From an uncultured Eubacteriales bacterium (GTDB taxonomy: Bacteria; Bacillota; Clostridia; Oscillospirales; CAG-272): a stretch of DNA of 64,000 nucleotides. Shown one piece after another: positions 56,656 to 64,000 of the stretch. The stretch's first letter is position 1; every line of letters begins with the position of its first letter. A program made the position numbers and the translations under genes. The DNA lies in assembly GCA_934371135.1 (NCBI GenBank), contig CAKRNO010000001.1, forward strand, positions 62,001 to 126,000, read 5' to 3'. Below the pieces are notes generated by a model. It saw nothing but the letters and a program-made list of their open reading frames with translations. It did not search any database and was not told where the DNA came from.

Positions 56656-58116
56656 TCAGACGGAAAAACGCTCATTGGCAAGCTGCATACGGCTGAGCGT
56701 TTCCTCCCGACCGAGTGCCGCCATGATCTCGGTGGCACCGCCGGGCGTGACGCTCATGCCGGAAACGGCAATGCGCGCGCACCAAAGGAGAGCACCGGAT
56801 TTGACGCCGGCTTCGTTAGCTTTTTCCGAGAGTGCGGCAAAGAGAGCGTCGTTCGACCAGTCGGTTACGGGCGTAATCGCATCGAGCGCCATGCGGAGGA
56901 GCGCGGGCGCGTTGTCCTCGGTGACCTTGTTTTTCTTGTTGCAGAACAGGTCACGCGAATAATCCGGCAGACGGAGGAAGAAAGAGATCTTTTCTGGGAA
57001 TTCACTGAGTTTTGCCAGCCGCCCCTGTACAAGCGAGAGGACGAGCGAAACATCAAGGTTCTCGGGGAGGTCGGCAGGGATGTAGGGCGCAATGGCAGTG
57101 CGGAAGGCATCCGGCGCCATGCGGCGGATGTATTCACCGTTGAACCAAAGAAGCTTGTCAAAATCGAAGACAGCGGGAGATTTGTTGATGGCTTCAATCG
57201 TGAAGGCTTCGGTCAGCTCCTGCAGGGTGAAAAACTCGCGTTCCGCAAGTTCGCCCTTGGGGTTCCATCCGAGGAGAGCGATGTAATTGACGATCGCTTC
57301 CGGGAGATAGCCGTCTTTCACGAGATCCTGGAAGCTGACAGCACCATGGCGCTTGGACAGTTTGGAGACGGTGCCGTCGGCATTCTTGCCCATCAGGAGG
57401 GGGAGATGCACATAGGTCGGGCGCTCCCAGCCGAAGGCGTCATAGAGGAGTGCATACTTCGGGGTAGAGGTGATATACTCACTCCCGCGGACAACATGGG
57501 TGACCCCCATCAGATAGTCATCCACGACGTGTGCGAAATTGTAGGTCGGATAGCCGTCCGCTTTCATAAGGATCTGATCCTGCAATTCCTTGCATTCACA
57601 GTGAATATCGCCGAACACCGCATCGTGATAGGTGACAGTGCCATCAAGCGGCATCTTCTGACGGATAACGAACGGGCATCCGGATGCGAGCTTGTCCCGC
57701 ACGACATCGGCGGGCAGGTCGCGGCAGTGCCGGTCGTAGCCTCCGGTGGCATCCTCCTCATGCAGCTGCTCCAGACGCTCCTTGGAGCAGAAGCAGTAGT
57801 AGGCGTGACCGGTGTCCACCAGTCGGCGTGCGTATTCCATGTAGATGTCTTTTCTCTCACTCTGGACGTACGGACCGTGATCGCCGCCGACATCCGGACC
57901 TTCGTCGTAGCGTAACCCGGTCATACGGAGTGTGGAGAGAATGATATCCGTCGCCCCCTCCACCAGGCGCTCTCTGTCCGTGTCTTCAATACGGAGGATA
58001 AACTTACCGTCCGCGTGCTTGGCGATCAAATAAGAGTAGAGGGCAGTGCGGAGGTTGCCGATATGCATATAGCCGGTCGGGCTGGGGGCAAAACGTGTAA
58101 CGACAGTGTTATTCAT
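56656..58116 (-). CDS. gltX: glutamyl-tRNA synthetase
   Basis: The 486-residue class I synthetase has the HIGH-type motif FAPSPTGYMHIGNLRTAL (HIG at 18-20), GSEYITSTPKYALLY and the KMSKS-type KLSKR at 252-256. It is a usual bacterial GluRS that would also charge tRNA-Gln when GatCAB is present. It leads a minus-strand run gltX-rpiR-flavoprotein-cmk-plsC-ispH/S1 and is divergent from the sensor kinase. Confidence 0.97.
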   Translation of the reverse strand: MNNTVVTRFAPSPTGYMHIGNLRTALYSYLIAKHADGKFILRIEDTDRERLVEGATDIILSTLRMTGLRYDEGPDVGGDHGPYVQSERKDIYMEYARRLVDTGHAYYCFCSKERLEQLHEEDATGGYDRHCRDLPADVVRDKLASGCPFVIRQKMPLDGTVTYHDAVFGDIHCECKELQDQILMKADGYPTYNFAHVVDDYLMGVTHVVRGSEYITSTPKYALLYDAFGWERPTYVHLPLLMGKNADGTVSKLSKRHGAVSFQDLVKDGYLPEAIVNYIALLGWNPKGELAEREFFTLQELTEAFTIEAINKSPAVFDFDKLLWFNGEYIRRMAPDAFRTAIAPYIPADLPENLDVSLVLSLVQGRLAKLSEFPEKISFFLRLPDYSRDLFCNKKNKVTEDNAPALLRMALDAITPVTDWSNDALFAALSEKANEAGVKSGALLWCARIAVSGMSVTPGGATEIMAALGREETLSRMQLANERFSV

Positions 58117-58162
58117 AGGTGACTACCTTTCTTGTGCGCGAGCGCGCGCTATACAACATATT

Positions 58163-58191
58163 ATCATATCACAACCGGCAGGGGGCGTCAA
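58163..58191 (-). promoter_or_regulatory. promoter of gltX
   Basis: Minus strand: -35 TTGACG (58186-58191), 17-base spacer, -10 TATGAT (58163-58168). Confidence 0.65.
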
Positions 58192-58210
58192 TTGTTTTCA
58201 ATAAATTCAT

Positions 58211-58239
58211 TTGACAGTGATTGGTACCGGGGCTATAAT
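58211..58239 (+). promoter_or_regulatory. consensus promoter of the sensor kinase gene
   Basis: Perfect -35 TTGACA (58211-58216), 17-base spacer, perfect -10 TATAAT (58234-58239), only about 20 bases before the start codon. Confidence 0.8.
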
Positions 58240-58260
58240 AATGGCATGGAGGCGTCGATT

Positions 58261-59730
58261 ATGAGCCGTAGCTTTTTTTCGAAATACATGGCGGCATTTG
58301 CCCTGATCATTCTGATCAGCTTTGTACTGCTTGCCGCAATTATCGGATCCATCCTCGGCGATTATGCCATCGAAAATATACGGGCAGATGTCAAAAACTC
58401 TGTCAGGACCGCCGCCAGGATGTTTGAGTTCACCTATAGTACGTACGGGAACGGAATGACATTTGAGGACTATATCCGGAATGCACAGAAACCATTTCTG
58501 AACGCTATGCTGTCACAGACTTCCGGGCGCGTGCAGCAGATCGTTGTCATCGTGACAGATGCGCAGGGGCAGATCATTATGGCGACCCCGACCAGCGCGC
58601 GCGACGTGAACATGAGTTGCCGTTTTTCTGCCGAGGTCATGAGCGCGCTGGATGCCGGGCAGATGTATATGGCAGACGGTGAGTTGGACGGGCTGTTCCA
58701 CGAACGGCACATTGTCAGCGGACTGCCCATCAGAAATAACGATACTATGTGCGGAGCAGTGTTCTCCTGTTCCTCCGCCGTTAATGAAGAAGCACTTGTC
58801 AGCGTCATGAACCGGACGGTCATCCTGGCGTGTCTCATGGTGATGCTGGCGGCTTGCATCGCCGTCTATTGCATCAGCAATAAGATGACGGAGCCGCTCC
58901 GTAACATGACAAATGCTGCAAAAGAATACGGGCGAGGAAAACTGGATACGCGCGTCCAGATCACCGGGAAAGATGAGATCGCAGAGCTCGGGCTTGCATT
59001 CAACAGCATGGCAGATTCCATTGAGGAAACCGAGAAAATGCGCAATTCTTTTCTGGCAAATGTTTCCCATGATCTGCGCACGCCGATGACGACGATCGCC
59101 GGGTTTGTAGACGGTATGATCAGCGGCGTTATTCCGCCGGAGAAGCAGCCGGAATACCTGGAGATCGTGTCCTCCGAGGTGCATCGACTCTCCCGGCTGG
59201 TCAGCGAGATCCTGGATGTTTCCCGGCTGGAATCCGGAGAGAGAAAGCTGACGGAGACACGCTTTGATATCTGCGAGATGGCGCGTCTCGTGCTCATATC
59301 CTTCGAACAGAAGATCGAGGACAAGAAGCTGGATGTAGAGTTCTCTGGCGACGAAGATACCATGATCGTTGTGAGCGATCGCGATGCCACGCATCAGATT
59401 CTCTACAACCTGGTTGATAACGCCATTAAATTCAGCCGCGAGGGAGGCGCTCTGAAGATTGGTATCCGGTACAAAACGACCTCGTCCGTTGAGATCCGTG
59501 TTTATAACGAGGGAGACGGAATCGCCCCCGAGGAGCTGCCGTATGTGTTCGAACGCTTTTATAAGAGCGATAAGAGTCGGGGGCTCGATAAAAACGGCGT
59601 AGGGCTCGGATTGTATATTGTCAAAACGCTCCTGGAAACCATGAAGCAAACCATTTGCGTGGAGAGCGAAAAGGGACAGTACTGTGAATTCCGTTTCACA
59701 TTGAAAACGGATGAGAGACAGAGCAAATAA
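58261..59730 (+). CDS. orphan membrane sensor histidine kinase
   Basis: 489 residues. Membrane helix 1 is at about 10-33, an extracytoplasmic domain at 34-182 looks like a single-Cache/PAS-like sensor (IVVIVTDAQGQIIMATPTS), and helix 2 is at about 184-206. A HAMP linker follows, then the phospho-acceptor His270 in NVSHDLRTPMTTIAGFVDG and the HATPase with DNAIKFS, EGDGIAPEELPYVFERFYKSD and GVGLGLYIVK. The start at 58261 has GGAGG at 8 bases. No response-regulator gene is adjacent, which is unusual for this kinase class. A strong promoter and terminator make it a single-gene unit. Confidence 0.9.
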   Translation: MSRSFFSKYMAAFALIILISFVLLAAIIGSILGDYAIENIRADVKNSVRTAARMFEFTYSTYGNGMTFEDYIRNAQKPFLNAMLSQTSGRVQQIVVIVTDAQGQIIMATPTSARDVNMSCRFSAEVMSALDAGQMYMADGELDGLFHERHIVSGLPIRNNDTMCGAVFSCSSAVNEEALVSVMNRTVILACLMVMLAACIAVYCISNKMTEPLRNMTNAAKEYGRGKLDTRVQITGKDEIAELGLAFNSMADSIEETEKMRNSFLANVSHDLRTPMTTIAGFVDGMISGVIPPEKQPEYLEIVSSEVHRLSRLVSEILDVSRLESGERKLTETRFDICEMARLVLISFEQKIEDKKLDVEFSGDEDTMIVVSDRDATHQILYNLVDNAIKFSREGGALKIGIRYKTTSSVEIRVYNEGDGIAPEELPYVFERFYKSDKSRGLDKNGVGLGLYIVKTLLETMKQTICVESEKGQYCEFRFTLKTDERQSK

Positions 59731-59745
59731 TGCAATTAAAGTATG

Positions 59746-59777
59746 AAACCGAGGCGGCAGTTGCCGCCTCGGTTTTT
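59746..59777 (+). terminator. terminator of the sensor kinase gene
   Basis: Stem AAACCGAGGCGGCA / TGCCGCCTCGGTTT followed by TT; a two-base apex means the effective loop is larger. Confidence 0.9.
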
Positions 59778-59778
59778 G

Positions 59779-59808
59779 TATGGTATGCAGATAACGATAT
59801 GGTATGCA
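59779..59808. repeat. short direct repeat after the kinase terminator
   Basis: TATGGTATGCA occurs at 59779-59789 and 59798-59808 (19-base period), in the gap before the converging ABC operon. No function is apparent. Confidence 0.5.
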
Positions 59809-59819
59809 ATTTGAAGACT

Positions 59820-60407
59820 TTATAGGGCGTCCAGCGTGATTTCTGTCATATTTGCGTAGGCACCGTCATCGGATTCGTGCCCTGACAGGATTACAAGCCT
59901 GGAGAGCGCCTCTGTGGCGAAAATGTCATGCAGGACGGCTCTGTTTTGCGCGTCCAGTTCTTTCGTCGGCTCGTCCAGGAGCAGGATGGGGGCGTCGAAG
60001 AACAGGGCACGGGCAATCGCGACCCGTTGCTGCATACCGCCCGACAGGGCGGGGATGCGCTTGTTCTGTTCTTCAGGGGCGATCCCCAGTCGCGAGAGCA
60101 GCTGCACCGCCCGTTCGCGGACAGCCGGGGCGGGATCCTTGGATGTATCGACGATGCGCACATTGTCCAGTGCGGACAAGCCGTCGAACAGACGGCGGTC
60201 CTGAAAGAGAAAGGAGACGCGCCCATTCGCTTGCACCGTACCGCTATCGGGTGTTTCAAGCCCGGCAATCAGGCGCAGGAGTGTCGTTTTGCCGACACCG
60301 CTGTTGCCGCACAGGCGGAAGATGCCGATAGCGGGGAAATTGTAGGTGAAATCACGGATGACAAATTGGTCGCCAAAGGATTTTGTGACGTGGTCCAGAC
60401 GTATCAT
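59820..60407 (-). CDS. ABC transporter ATP-binding protein (SsuB/TauB-like, short)
   Basis: 195 residues, shorter than typical nitrate/taurine-class ATPases (about 240-260). It still has Walker A GNSGVGKTT, Q-loop QDRRLF, signature LSGGMQQRVAIARAL, Walker B ILLLDEPTKELD and a histidine in the switch position (SGHESDD). The missing part is the C-terminal region after the H-loop and a compact helical subdomain. It is the last gene of a four-gene operon and overlaps the permease gene by 4 bases. Confidence 0.88.
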   Translation of the reverse strand: MIRLDHVTKSFGDQFVIRDFTYNFPAIGIFRLCGNSGVGKTTLLRLIAGLETPDSGTVQANGRVSFLFQDRRLFDGLSALDNVRIVDTSKDPAPAVRERAVQLLSRLGIAPEEQNKRIPALSGGMQQRVAIARALFFDAPILLLDEPTKELDAQNRAVLHDIFATEALSRLVILSGHESDDGAYANMTEITLDAL

Positions 60408-61174
60408 GACACACCTCTCTTTCCGGGAGTCAGCAGCCGCTTGGCAAGCTGTTCAAAAAGGATGCTCACAGTGACGATGATGATCGTCCAGGCAAAGACA
60501 GCTTCATAGTTCGCATCCCAGTTTCGCGCGTCCCATATACCGTAACCGACTGTGTCGCGTGTAATCACAATCATTTCTGCCGCGACGCAGGATTTCCATG
60601 CAAGACCTACACAGGTGACGAGTGAAGTGCGTACTGCCGGGAGCACGGACGGGAGGTAGACGGCTACCAGGCGTTTACGAGTTGAAAGACGGTAGGCGAA
60701 TGCCGCTTCGATAAGACGCGGATCTACCTCGCGGATAGCGCCGGCGGTAGCTGTCAGCATGACCGGCGCAACCATCAGAGCCGACACAAACGAGGGTAAG
60801 ATCTCTCTGCCGAGAAAAATCCAGGCGAGCAGAATAAAGCACACGACAGGGGTAGAACGCGCGACGGAGAAAAACGGTGACAGAAAAGCGTCTGCGATTC
60901 TGGATTTTGCGATCAGGATACCGAAAAGTATCCCGACAAGAGCACCGAGGGCGAGCCCGGCAAGGACGTGGAGTACAGAACGCAGGACAGACAGGTACAC
61001 ATACGGGTTCCGCACCATAGAGCACAGTTCCCGAAAGACTCCTGCGGGGTTGGGAAAAATCGCGGGTTTACCATATAGGGCGGAGCATCCCCACCAGAAA
61101 AGGATCCAGAAGCAGAAGACACCGACTGCACGCAGGGCGGCGGTACCGCGCTTTTTCCACTTGGAGCAGTTCAT
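60404..61174 (-). CDS. ABC transporter permease (SsuC/TauC-like)
   Basis: The 256-residue integral membrane protein has about six hydrophobic helices and the BPD_transp_1 coupling-loop pattern EAAFAYRLSTRKRLVAVYLPSVLPAVRTSL, in the place of the usual EAA...G...P. Partner of the adjacent ATPase and binding protein; overlaps both neighbouring genes by 4 bases. Confidence 0.9.
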   Translation of the reverse strand: MNCSKWKKRGTAALRAVGVFCFWILFWWGCSALYGKPAIFPNPAGVFRELCSMVRNPYVYLSVLRSVLHVLAGLALGALVGILFGILIAKSRIADAFLSPFFSVARSTPVVCFILLAWIFLGREILPSFVSALMVAPVMLTATAGAIREVDPRLIEAAFAYRLSTRKRLVAVYLPSVLPAVRTSLVTCVGLAWKSCVAAEMIVITRDTVGYGIWDARNWDANYEAVFAWTIIIVTVSILFEQLAKRLLTPGKRGVS

Positions 61175-62115
61175 TGTGCGCTCAAATAGAATCCGTCGTC
61201 GTTGTAGGACGCGGAGAATGCCTTGAGGAACCCAAGGACGGCGTTCTTCATGTCATTTCCATCCATATAAGTGATATTGGAGCGGGGGATCGCCTGCTTC
61301 GCGATAGGGAGCTTGGGCAAAATCTGTGCATCGACGACCATCTGGGCGGCTGCGTCCAGGTTGGAGGCATCACGGACGTACTCAATGGATGCACGGTAAG
61401 CGGTCAGAAATGCGTTCACTTCATCCGCATGATTGCGTGCAAATTCTGTGCGCACGACAAGGCACCCCTGGACGAGCGGCGTATCGGAAATGCGATCCCA
61501 CTCCGCATTCAGGTCTATGGGGCTGATGGCAAAATCGGCATTGTTTTTTGTGGTTGCAGTCGATTTCGCGACGGTTACCTTCGGTTCGGGCAGGAGGGCG
61601 ATCTTGACATCCCCCTCGCCGGATGCGATCTCGGCAGGTAGCGTGTCGAGCGACGACTGGGCAAAGGTCACAGTAATGTTGTTCTTTTTAAGAATATAGT
61701 CGAGTACGAGCTGTGGTGCCTTTTCGGGCACATAAACGGTCTGCCCCTCCAGGTCGGAGAGCTGGTTGATGGTGACACCGTTCGTACAGAGATAGAGGAC
61801 ACCGAGCGTGTTGATCGCGAGGTATTGCACGCCTCCCTCTACCTTTTGGTTGAGAGCAGGGACCCCGTTGGTCGGGTACGCAGCGATGTCAATCTCGCCG
61901 GTCACGAGCTTCGCGAGAATCTCGGAAGGGTTCTCGAATTTAGTGAACGAGTAGGCGGCATCTGCATCGGCGATCATCTTGGACATCCCGATACCGGTCG
62001 TACCGGGGAAGTAGCCGATGCGCGTGACGGTGGGGTCGGCGCTTTCTTTGCCGCAGGCGGCAAGGGGGAGGACGCAGAGGACGAGGAGAAGGAGGAGCGA
62101 AATGATTTTTTTCAT
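61171..62115 (-). CDS. ABC transporter substrate-binding lipoprotein (NMT1/SsuA-like)
   Basis: 314 residues with a lipoprotein signal (lipobox LAAC, Cys21). An NMT1/THI5-type binding fold follows: TRIGYFPGTTGIGMSKMIADADAAYSF...NPSEILAKLVTGEIDIAAYPTNGVPAL...YLCTNGV...LEGQTVYVPEKAPQLVLDYILKKN. Members bind taurine, sulfonates, nitrate, riboflavin or pyrimidine precursors; the sequence alone does not tell which. It overlaps the Crp/Fnr gene by 4 bases. Confidence 0.88.
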   Translation of the reverse strand: MKKIISLLLLLVLCVLPLAACGKESADPTVTRIGYFPGTTGIGMSKMIADADAAYSFTKFENPSEILAKLVTGEIDIAAYPTNGVPALNQKVEGGVQYLAINTLGVLYLCTNGVTINQLSDLEGQTVYVPEKAPQLVLDYILKKNNITVTFAQSSLDTLPAEIASGEGDVKIALLPEPKVTVAKSTATTKNNADFAISPIDLNAEWDRISDTPLVQGCLVVRTEFARNHADEVNAFLTAYRASIEYVRDASNLDAAAQMVVDAQILPKLPIAKQAIPRSNITYMDGNDMKNAVLGFLKAFSASYNDDGFYLSAQ

Positions 62116-62786
62116 GATATATCTGCCTTTCTTTTTAATAAATCCAAATTAAGTATTTTAATTTTCCCGTGCGAAAAATCAATGATTCCTTCATCAACGA
62201 ATTGTGAGATGAGGCGATAGAGAGAAGCACGTCCGACATCAAGATTTCTTGCGATTTGCGTCATATTCAGGCGGGATTGTAAAGCACACTTTCCGTAAGT
62301 ATCAGCGATGTATTTGGCAAGTTTACTTTCCACATTTCTGCCTGTTGTTGCATCCAGGCGTTCGTTCAGAAAACGGATCCTGTCGCTTAAGAAACGAATG
62401 TGTGCTATGGCAGTTGCCGGATGCCGGCAGAACAGGTCGCAGAGATCGTTTTCGGTGACAGCAGCTACGCGCACCAGACTCTGCGCCCGAATCGTCGTCG
62501 GGTAGCTTTCGCAGGAGCCGAACATGGAGGCAGCACCGAAGGTCTCGCCGGGGCGGATCAGACGCATTAAAACAGAATTGCTACCATGCTCCTGCGTGAC
62601 CGAGAGTTCGCCGGAGATCACAAAATATAAGGCCGGCGAAAAGTGTTCGGGAGAGGAGATGACGGCACCCGCAGGATACTCTGCGACGGAGATGTGCAGG
62701 CTTGTGATTGCATTTCGCTTCTCGTCAGGAGGCAAGTCGATAAACAGATAGCATGATGTCAGAGCCGTTAAGTCACTTTCGAGCAT
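62112..62786 (-). CDS. Crp/Fnr-family transcriptional regulator leading the ABC operon
   Basis: The 224-residue protein has an N-terminal cNMP-binding-like beta barrel (VAEYPAGAVISSPEHFSPALYFVISGELSVTQ...LIRPGETFGAASMF), the dimer helix and the C-terminal HTH (LNMTQIARNLDVGRASLYRLISQFVDEGIIDF). Fnr-type iron-sulfur cysteines at the N terminus are absent, so the effector is open. GGAGGT sets the start at 62786; an upstream extension contains the promoter. A 20-bp palindrome over its own start site suggests autoregulation, and it is first in the operon with the ABC importer genes. Confidence 0.88.
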   Translation of the reverse strand: MLESDLTALTSCYLFIDLPPDEKRNAITSLHISVAEYPAGAVISSPEHFSPALYFVISGELSVTQEHGSNSVLMRLIRPGETFGAASMFGSCESYPTTIRAQSLVRVAAVTENDLCDLFCRHPATAIAHIRFLSDRIRFLNERLDATTGRNVESKLAKYIADTYGKCALQSRLNMTQIARNLDVGRASLYRLISQFVDEGIIDFSHGKIKILNLDLLKRKADIS

Positions 62787-62797
62787 ACAGACCTCCG

Positions 62798-62817
62798 TGT
62801 GTCTCATTTGAGACACA
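62798..62817. promoter_or_regulatory. operator-like palindrome over the Crp/Fnr operon start site
   Basis: Arms TGTGTCTCA (62798-62806) and TGAGACACA (62809-62817) with TT between. It touches the end of the -10 box and covers the expected +1 to +19 region, as an autorepressing Crp/Fnr dimer site would. Confidence 0.75.
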
Positions 62818-62845
62818 TTATAAAGCAAAACCTTGCTTAAGTCAA
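62817..62845 (-). promoter_or_regulatory. promoter of the crp/fnr-ABC operon
   Basis: Minus strand: -35 TTGACT (62840-62845), 17-base spacer, perfect -10 TATAAT (62817-62822). Confidence 0.8.
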
Positions 62846-62936
62846 CCCCGATACAAATAATTATCCACAAAAAAATCGCCGGTTTTTGTGAGATCATACA
62901 AAAAATACCACATTCTTAAATTTGGCGTGTGGGCGC

Positions 62937-62965
62937 TTGCAATATTCCCATATATGTGTTAAAAT
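62937..62965 (+). promoter_or_regulatory. promoter of cdaA
   Basis: -35 TTGCAA (62937-62942), 17-base spacer, -10 TAAAAT (62960-62965). A small hairpin ACGGC-GAT-GCCGT with A/T-rich flanks (62974-62996) would form at the very 5' end of the transcript. Confidence 0.65.
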
Positions 62966-63037
62966 ATTATCATAAAACACGGCGATGCCGTATTTTGATA
63001 GAAAGTATGCGCCTCTCGGCGTTGAGATAGATATAGA

Positions 63038-63874
63038 ATGTCCAATATATTTTCTGCGTTGTGTCTTCTGGCACGGCGCTCTTTCGCGGTATTGATGACC
63101 GATTCGCTGAAAGGCCTGAATTGGCTGCCGTTTATCATCACTGCGGTTGCCGGATTGCTCCTTGCCTTGTTGCTGTTTTTGAGAAAAGGAGCGGTTTACC
63201 GTTCGCTCGGTAGTCTCGCGCTGATTGCCACGGTGCTTCTGCTTCTTGCACAGTTCTTTTCGCTTCCTGCTCTGACCTACACGGTGGTGATCATTCTGGT
63301 GCTGACCGCCATTGCGTTTCAGCAGGAATTGCGCGAGGTGTTTCTCGGCATCTTCGGCGGCTCCGTTCTGCCCGGCAAAAAGCAGGTGGCGGTGGTCGAT
63401 CTGCATCATAGCCTGATTGACGCTGTCTGCCAGGCGGCTGTTGAGATGTCCCGTAACCATACAGGCGCATTGATCGTGCTTGAAAGGCATATCAAGCTGG
63501 ATGATGTAGCGCGGTCCGGCGTCGAGCTGGATGCGAAGGTGTCTTCCTACCTTCTCCGCAACATTTTTTACGATAAGGCACCCCTGCATGACGGTGCTGT
63601 CATTATTCGGAACTGCCGCATCTGGTCTGCTTCGTGCATTTTGCCCCTGACCTCCCGCACGGATATCGACCAGGATCTCGGCACCCGTCACCGTGCCGCT
63701 ATCGGTTTGAGTGAGATCTGCGACGCGATCGTGCTCGTTGTTTCCGAGGAGACAGGCTTCATATCGGTTGCTCATCGCGGGGAGCTTGTCCAGGATTATT
63801 CATTCCAGTCACTGCACGCTTTCCTGACGAAGAACCTGCTCCACGAAAATGAAGAGAGCAGTCAGAACGCATGA
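63038..63874 (+). CDS. cdaA: diadenylate cyclase CdaA
   Basis: Makes cyclic di-AMP from two ATP. The 278-residue membrane-anchored enzyme has three hydrophobic helices in about 30-95 and the DAC domain with the catalytic DGA motif at 185-187 (KAPLHDGAVII) and RHR at 217-219 (GTRHRAAIGLSE). c-di-AMP controls osmolyte transport and cell-wall homeostasis in Firmicutes. No clear SD precedes the start. The usual partner gene cdaR (YbbR) does not follow; the next gene begins 14 bases after the stop. Confidence 0.96.
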   Translation: MSNIFSALCLLARRSFAVLMTDSLKGLNWLPFIITAVAGLLLALLLFLRKGAVYRSLGSLALIATVLLLLAQFFSLPALTYTVVIILVLTAIAFQQELREVFLGIFGGSVLPGKKQVAVVDLHHSLIDAVCQAAVEMSRNHTGALIVLERHIKLDDVARSGVELDAKVSSYLLRNIFYDKAPLHDGAVIIRNCRIWSASCILPLTSRTDIDQDLGTRHRAAIGLSEICDAIVLVVSEETGFISVAHRGELVQDYSFQSLHAFLTKNLLHENEESSQNA

Positions 63875-63888
63875 AAAGGGAAGCGCAA

Positions 63889-64000
63889 ATGATTATTGTA
63901 TCCGATCTACACCTTCCCCTCGATGCCATCGAGGGGGATGTGTGTTTTATGGCGAAAAAAACGCTGAAACGGCTGGGGATCTATCCCCCGGACGCGGAGA
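63889..64000 (+). CDS. N-terminus of a probable FAD-dependent oxidoreductase (COG2509-like), cut by window end
   Basis: The first 37 codons read MIIVSDLHLPLDAIEGD..., continuing to KKTLKRLGIYPPDAE. This resembles the N-terminal domain of large NAD(P)/FAD-dependent dehydrogenases of Clostridia, which begin M-I-x-V-x-x-L-x-L-P-(I/L)-D and lie near glmM and cdaA. The SD AAAGGGAAG gives a better start at 63889 than the ATG overlapping the cdaA stop at 63871. The flavin-binding motif lies outside the window, so the call rests on the N-terminal pattern alone. Confidence 0.55.
   Translation, partial: MIIVSDLHLPLDAIEGDVCFMAKKTLKRLGIYPPDAE

Noticed and set aside
56551..57915. 454-codon plus-strand ORF opposite gltX
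   Set aside because: Shadow of gltX, which is complete with HIGH and KMSKS motifs; the antisense product resembles nothing.
1..64000. tRNA, rRNA, CRISPR arrays, insertion sequences, replication origin
   Set aside because: I looked for cloverleaf-like short blocks, regular repeats with spacers, transposase motifs and DnaA-box clusters in the gaps and saw none. A tRNAscan, CRISPR and ISfinder run would settle this.

Overview
The window is a gene-dense, chromosomal stretch (GC in the high fifties by eye) from a Gram-positive, low-oxygen, endospore-forming Clostridia member. A gut Oscillospirales or Christensenellales-type lineage is my inference. The grounds are strong Shine-Dalgarno (SD) sequences, sigma-A promoters with 17-bp spacers, an uninterrupted sigK, the spore genes ylbJ, yqfC and yqfD, an IspH-ribosomal-S1 fusion gene typical of Clostridia, an acyl-ACP thioesterase, an S-box riboswitch on metK and an EcfA-EcfA'-EcfT module. 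There are 65 protein genes, two cut by the window edges. I see no rRNA, tRNA, CRISPR array, transposase, integrase or prophage gene. No intergenic gap exceeds about 220 bases.

Layout. 1-2.6 kb (minus): clpP (cut), tig and a metallophosphoesterase. 2.7-7.9 kb: a DUF1540 gene converging on a probable operon lepB-rbgA-rnhB-yraN-M19 dipeptidase-thrC. 8.1-11.4 kb: rplS, a HIT protein, an FkbM-type methyltransferase and a U32 protein. 11.5-16.4 kb (minus): ung, a multi-S1 protein, acyl-ACP thioesterase, a mazF/ndoA gene without visible antitoxin, DUF378, sigK, and a regulator whose receiver domain lacks the phospho-aspartate. 16.5-24.4 kb is the most accessory-looking part. It holds a FabG-like reductase, a stand-alone RyR-domain protein and a small lipoprotein, then a second unit with a Big2/dead-trypsin lipoprotein and two tandem ATPase-FtsX fusion transporters. 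24.4-32.8 kb: a small Cys-rich protein and ylbJ (minus), then the chain yqfC-yqfD-phoH-ybeY-era-recO-mutS2. 32.8-37.7 kb: S-box riboswitch and metK, recD2, a divergent MreB-like gene and a 43-residue membrane protein. 37.8-40.1 kb: ruvAB facing away from ruvC. 40.1-46.7 kb: an RNA/protein methyltransferase, ecfA1-ecfA2-ecfT-truA coupled by 4-base overlaps, and a class A PBP. 46.8-51 kb: MarR regulator plus a heterodimeric ABC exporter. 51.1-58.1 kb (minus): gltX-rpiR-HI0933 flavoprotein-cmk-plsC-ispH/S1. 58.2-59.7 kb: an orphan sensor kinase. 59.8-62.8 kb (minus): a Crp/Fnr regulator leading its own NMT1/SsuA-type ABC operon. 63-64 kb: cdaA and the start of a probable FAD-dependent oxidoreductase.

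Most genes are housekeeping (protein folding and turnover, ribosome maturation, recombination, tRNA modification, envelope synthesis, c-di-AMP signalling), with sporulation genes interleaved. The best candidates for something undescribed are the 18.3-24.4 kb lipoprotein/ABC unit with its catalytically dead protease fold, the MreB-like/mini-membrane-protein pair, and several compact regulatory architectures: the MarR promoter whose -35 box is the loop of a 13-bp inverted repeat, terminators abutting the SD of sigK and the start codon of the PBP gene, and a 20-bp operator over the Crp/Fnr start site.
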